A stretch of DNA of 64,000 nt, taken from the NCBI RefSeq assembly GCF_030056655.1, contig NZ_JASHIE010000015.1:62001-126000 (forward strand), in the 5' to 3' direction. The translations under genes were made by a program, and so were the position numbers. Source of the DNA: Flectobacillus rivi. Lineage in GTDB: Bacteria > Bacteroidota > Bacteroidia > Cytophagales > Spirosomataceae. A model generated the notes under the pieces. The model saw nothing but the letters and a program-made list of their open reading frames with translations, was not told the origin of the DNA and did no database searches. Positions 61,692 through 64,000 of this stretch are shown one piece after another. Every line of letters begins with the position of its first letter. The first letter of the stretch is position 1.

Positions 61692-63176
61692 ATGGGAATA
61701 AGAGCCTTTTTGGCAAAACCTTTTGCTGCTTTTGTGATTAATCAACGAAAAAAATGGGAGAAAAATGCCGTTGAAACACAACTAAACCTCATGAAGTCGT
61801 TGGTCCAACAAGCTTCGAGTACGCTTTTTGGCAAAGACCACAAATTCTCAGAAATCAATGATTATGAGCAATTTAAGCAAAATATACCTATCCATGATTA
61901 CGAAGGACTAAAAAGCTATGTGGAGAAAGTCGTAGCTGGCGAGTCAGATATTTTGTGGCCAGACAAACCCTTATATTTTGCCAAAACATCTGGCACAACA
62001 TCTGGCGTAAAATACATTCCTATTTCGAAAGAATCTATTGGATTTCATATCAATGGCGCTCGTGATGCTTTATTGAGTTATGTCCACGAAACAGGCAATT
62101 CTTCATTTCTTGACAAAAAATTAATATTCCTTTCTGGTTCGCCCGAAATGACGATGAAACATGGTATTCATGTAGGTCGTTTATCGGGGATTGTGAACCA
62201 CCATGTGCCTGATTATTTGAGAAGTAATCAATTACCAAGCTATGACACCAATTGCATGGACGATTGGGAAGCCAAACTTGATAAAATTATTGATGAAACA
62301 CTTCCTGAAAATATGTCCTTGATTTCGGGGATTCCACCTTGGGTACAAATGTACTTTGACCGTATTCAGGCTCGTACTGGCAAAAAAATCAAAGATGTAT
62401 TTCCTGATTTTTCAGTCTTTGTATATGGTGGGGTAAATTTTGAGCCTTATCGTGCCAAATTATTTGAATCTATTGGCAAAAAAGTAGATTCTATCGAAAC
62501 CTATCCCGCCTCGGAAGGATTTATCGCTTATCAGGATTCTCAAAAAGCAGAAGGATTGTTATTGCTTTTAAACTCTGGGGTATTTTACGAATTTATTCCA
62601 GCAGAAGATTATTTCAAACCAAACCCTCGCAGGTTACATATTGGTGAAGTAGAGTTAGGGGTAAATTATGCCCTCATTATGAATACCAATGCAGGTTTGT
62701 GGGGCTATTCGATTGGAGATACGGTCAAATTTGTTTCTCTCGATCCATACCGTATTGTGGTTTCAGGACGTATCAAGCACTTTATTTCTGCTTTTGGGGA
62801 ACACGTAATTGGCGAAGAGGTAGAAAAGGCCATGCAATATGCGATGCAAAAACACCCTGAAGTAGAATTAGTAGAATTTACGGTTGCACCACAAGTAACA
62901 CCACCAGAAGGTGGTTTGCCTTATCATGAATGGTTGATAGAGTTTGCGAAAGTACCAAACAACCTTGAAGCTTTTGCTCATGATCTTGATGAAAAACTTA
63001 CTCAGCTCAACGTCTACTACGACGATTTGATTACGGGAAATATTTTGCAAAGACTCAAAATCAGAGCCTTAGCGCCAAATGCCTTTATCGACTACATGAA
63101 GTCTCAAGGTAAATTGGGAGGTCAAAATAAAGTCCCTCGCTTGTCGAATGACCGTAAAATTGCGGATGAGATATAA
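61692..63176 (+). CDS. Bacterial GH3-auxin-family acyl-adenylating protein
   Basis: This 494-residue protein has the complete GH3 fold of the ANL adenylate-forming superfamily: the ATP-binding AKTSGTTSGVKYIPI (P-loop-like) motif, the mid-region FVYGGVNFEPYRAKLFESIG, the GYSIGDTVKFVS motif and the C-terminal GRIKHFISAFGEHVIGEEVE. Plant GH3 enzymes conjugate amino acids to auxin or jasmonate. Bacterial homologues are common in Bacteroidota, but their substrates are unknown. It starts 38 bases after rnhB. A terminator (63196-63241) separates it from the convergent lipoprotein gene. Confidence 0.92.
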   Translation: MGIRAFLAKPFAAFVINQRKKWEKNAVETQLNLMKSLVQQASSTLFGKDHKFSEINDYEQFKQNIPIHDYEGLKSYVEKVVAGESDILWPDKPLYFAKTSGTTSGVKYIPISKESIGFHINGARDALLSYVHETGNSSFLDKKLIFLSGSPEMTMKHGIHVGRLSGIVNHHVPDYLRSNQLPSYDTNCMDDWEAKLDKIIDETLPENMSLISGIPPWVQMYFDRIQARTGKKIKDVFPDFSVFVYGGVNFEPYRAKLFESIGKKVDSIETYPASEGFIAYQDSQKAEGLLLLLNSGVFYEFIPAEDYFKPNPRRLHIGEVELGVNYALIMNTNAGLWGYSIGDTVKFVSLDPYRIVVSGRIKHFISAFGEHVIGEEVEKAMQYAMQKHPEVELVEFTVAPQVTPPEGGLPYHEWLIEFAKVPNNLEAFAHDLDEKLTQLNVYYDDLITGNILQRLKIRALAPNAFIDYMKSQGKLGGQNKVPRLSNDRKIADEI

Positions 63177-63195
63177 GTAAGGGGAAAGTAAACAG

Positions 63196-63241
63196 GGACA
63201 GAGGCACAAAGTTGTAATATCACTTTGTGCCTCTGTCTTTT
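63196..63241. terminator. Bidirectional terminator sharing the GAGGCACAAAGT repeat
   Basis: GACAGAGGCACAAAGT (63197-63212) pairs with ACTTTGTGCCTCTGTC (63222-63237) and is followed by TTTTT. The inner sequence also forms the terminator at 31541-31596. Confidence 0.8.
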
Positions 63242-63256
63242 TAGTCATATCTGCTG

Positions 63257-63877
63257 CTATTGCTCAATTTTGGTGTTGAGTTTGCTTAGTTGCTTTACAT
63301 CTACCAATCTAATCACATCTTTTTTAGAGAATTTGATTACCCACAAACCTAATAAATCTCCTTTTTTGCGAGAATCTAAACTATCAATTTTTGTTTTTGT
63401 CACAAGTTCCTGCAACTGTGTTTTTGAAATACCTTTCAATTGATTTTCCAATACAACTGGAGAGGTAAAATACAAATGTTCTTGGTCTTCGCTCATTTGA
63501 ATATTATCAATCTGAGGCAAATGATTTTCGGCATTGTATTGATACGCATCTAATATTTCATTCACTTTTTTGCCCAACGCTGGATTTTGTAATTTGATTG
63601 GGCTTCCGATTTCGATACCAATACGATACGTTTTTTGCAAAGAATCGATAACACGAACATCGAGGATATTTTTGACTAAACTTTTGTTTAAATCCTGTGT
63701 TATTTTTTTCCCCCAATCATCTACTTGCGCTGTAATTTGTGCGCTATTGATACGTTTTACCTGTCTTTCTTTGAGTTCTTTTACAGCCGCAGTTGTATCA
63801 ACTCTCTTGCTAAAATCACAAGATTGTAAGCCTGTAATGAGGGCTAATAGCCCAATTCCAAATGTTAGTTTTTTCAT
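63257..63877 (-). CDS. Lipoprotein of unknown function
   Basis: This 206-residue protein has a lipoprotein signal (LITGLQSC; Cys 20) and then a soluble, mostly helical domain (about 30-206) with conserved-looking IEIGSPIKLQNPALGKKVNEIL and HLYFTSPVVL segments. I do not recognise the family. A minus-strand TATATTTG (63912-63905) directly upstream could be its -7 box, giving a short leader. It converges on the GH3-auxin gene. Confidence 0.7.
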   Translation of the reverse strand: MKKLTFGIGLLALITGLQSCDFSKRVDTTAAVKELKERQVKRINSAQITAQVDDWGKKITQDLNKSLVKNILDVRVIDSLQKTYRIGIEIGSPIKLQNPALGKKVNEILDAYQYNAENHLPQIDNIQMSEDQEHLYFTSPVVLENQLKGISKTQLQELVTKTKIDSLDSRKKGDLLGLWVIKFSKKDVIRLVDVKQLSKLNTKIEQ

Positions 63878-63904
63878 TGCGATATCGATGGTTTTGCCAT
63901 TTTA

Positions 63905-63912
63905 CAAATATA
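63905..63912 (-). promoter_or_regulatory. Possible -7 promoter element of the lipoprotein gene
   Basis: TATATTTG on the minus strand matches TAnnTTTG. A TTTG lies 22 bases further upstream (63938-63935), a few bases wider than ideal. Confidence 0.4.
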
Positions 63913-63935
63913 CTACAGAGCGTAGTCTAGTAAAC

Positions 63936-63967
63936 AAAAAAGCCTCTATTGATTTAGAGGCTTTTTT
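63936..63967. terminator. Hairpin terminator near right edge
   Basis: AAAAAAGCCTCTA (63936-63948) pairs with TAGAGGCTTTTTT (63955-63967). It probably ends a gene lying beyond the window on the minus strand. The final 21 bases carry the GCTGTAGGCATTCGGCAAAA repeat. Confidence 0.75.
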
Positions 63968-64000
63968 GTTTTAGTTTTTGGCTGTAGGCATTCGGCAAAA

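Overview
The window is AT-rich chromosomal DNA from a member of the Bacteroidota, most likely order Cytophagales (Spirosomataceae-like; the genus cannot be fixed from sequence alone). The evidence is: promoters of the TTTG / TAnnTTTG type with no obvious Shine-Dalgarno sequences; a giant secreted subtilase with a type IX secretion (T9SS) C-terminal sorting domain; two TPR / beta-propeller / OmpA proteins of PorE type; a ThuA - sugar-dehydrogenase-propeller - PKD - cytochrome c fusion; and a short mreBCD cluster. No rRNA, tRNA, CRISPR array, prophage or complete insertion sequence was seen. About 43 genes are supported.

Layout. 0-6 kb: a secreted GH3 / beta-lactamase-fold fusion enzyme, a tandem pair of near-identical unknown genes and a small membrane-anchored protein. 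6-15 kb: glyA, tatC, the T9SS subtilase and a GH43 glycosidase. 15-21 kb: an RRM RNA-binding protein, an RluA-type pseudouridine synthase overlapping a VF530-family gene, an Nramp-related transporter, a membrane-anchored Ppx/GppA-like protein and glpK. 21-28 kb: a TPR protein, a DEAD-box helicase, a two-gene surface-glycan-like operon (acyltransferase plus polytopic membrane protein) and a two-gene PspA-like coiled-coil operon. 28-38 kb: two paralogous small secreted proteins, terC, a DPRNPYD-repeat secreted protein, a penicillin-acylase-family enzyme and the ThuA/propeller/cytochrome fusion. 38-46 kb: a membrane LytTR regulator, an epimerase-nadD-gmk group, an ECF sigma factor with a ZAS-like partner, and mreD-mreC-mreB. 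46-64 kb: an acyl-CoA dehydrogenase, an AraC regulator, a pseudouridine synthase with a repetitive charged N-terminal extension, two PorE-like proteins, dihydroorotase, a DUF2306-like membrane protein, ruvB, glpF, rnhB, a bacterial GH3-auxin-family protein and a lipoprotein.

How genes work together. GlpF (57.3 kb) and GlpK (19.4 kb) would take up and trap glycerol. The PorE-like proteins fit the T9SS that should export the subtilase. MreBCD sets cell shape. An RNA theme recurs: RRM protein, two pseudouridine synthases and a DEAD-box helicase. Most genes end in clear intrinsic terminators.

The most unusual signals are non-coding. A family of nested-palindrome elements with a terminator at the core sits at the 3' end of five genes. 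There is also a perfect 44-bp palindrome after the dihydroorotase gene, direct repeats around the duplicated unknown genes, and six and a half in-frame 108/111-bp repeats in the 23S-type pseudouridine synthase. No complete novel defence or mobile system was found.
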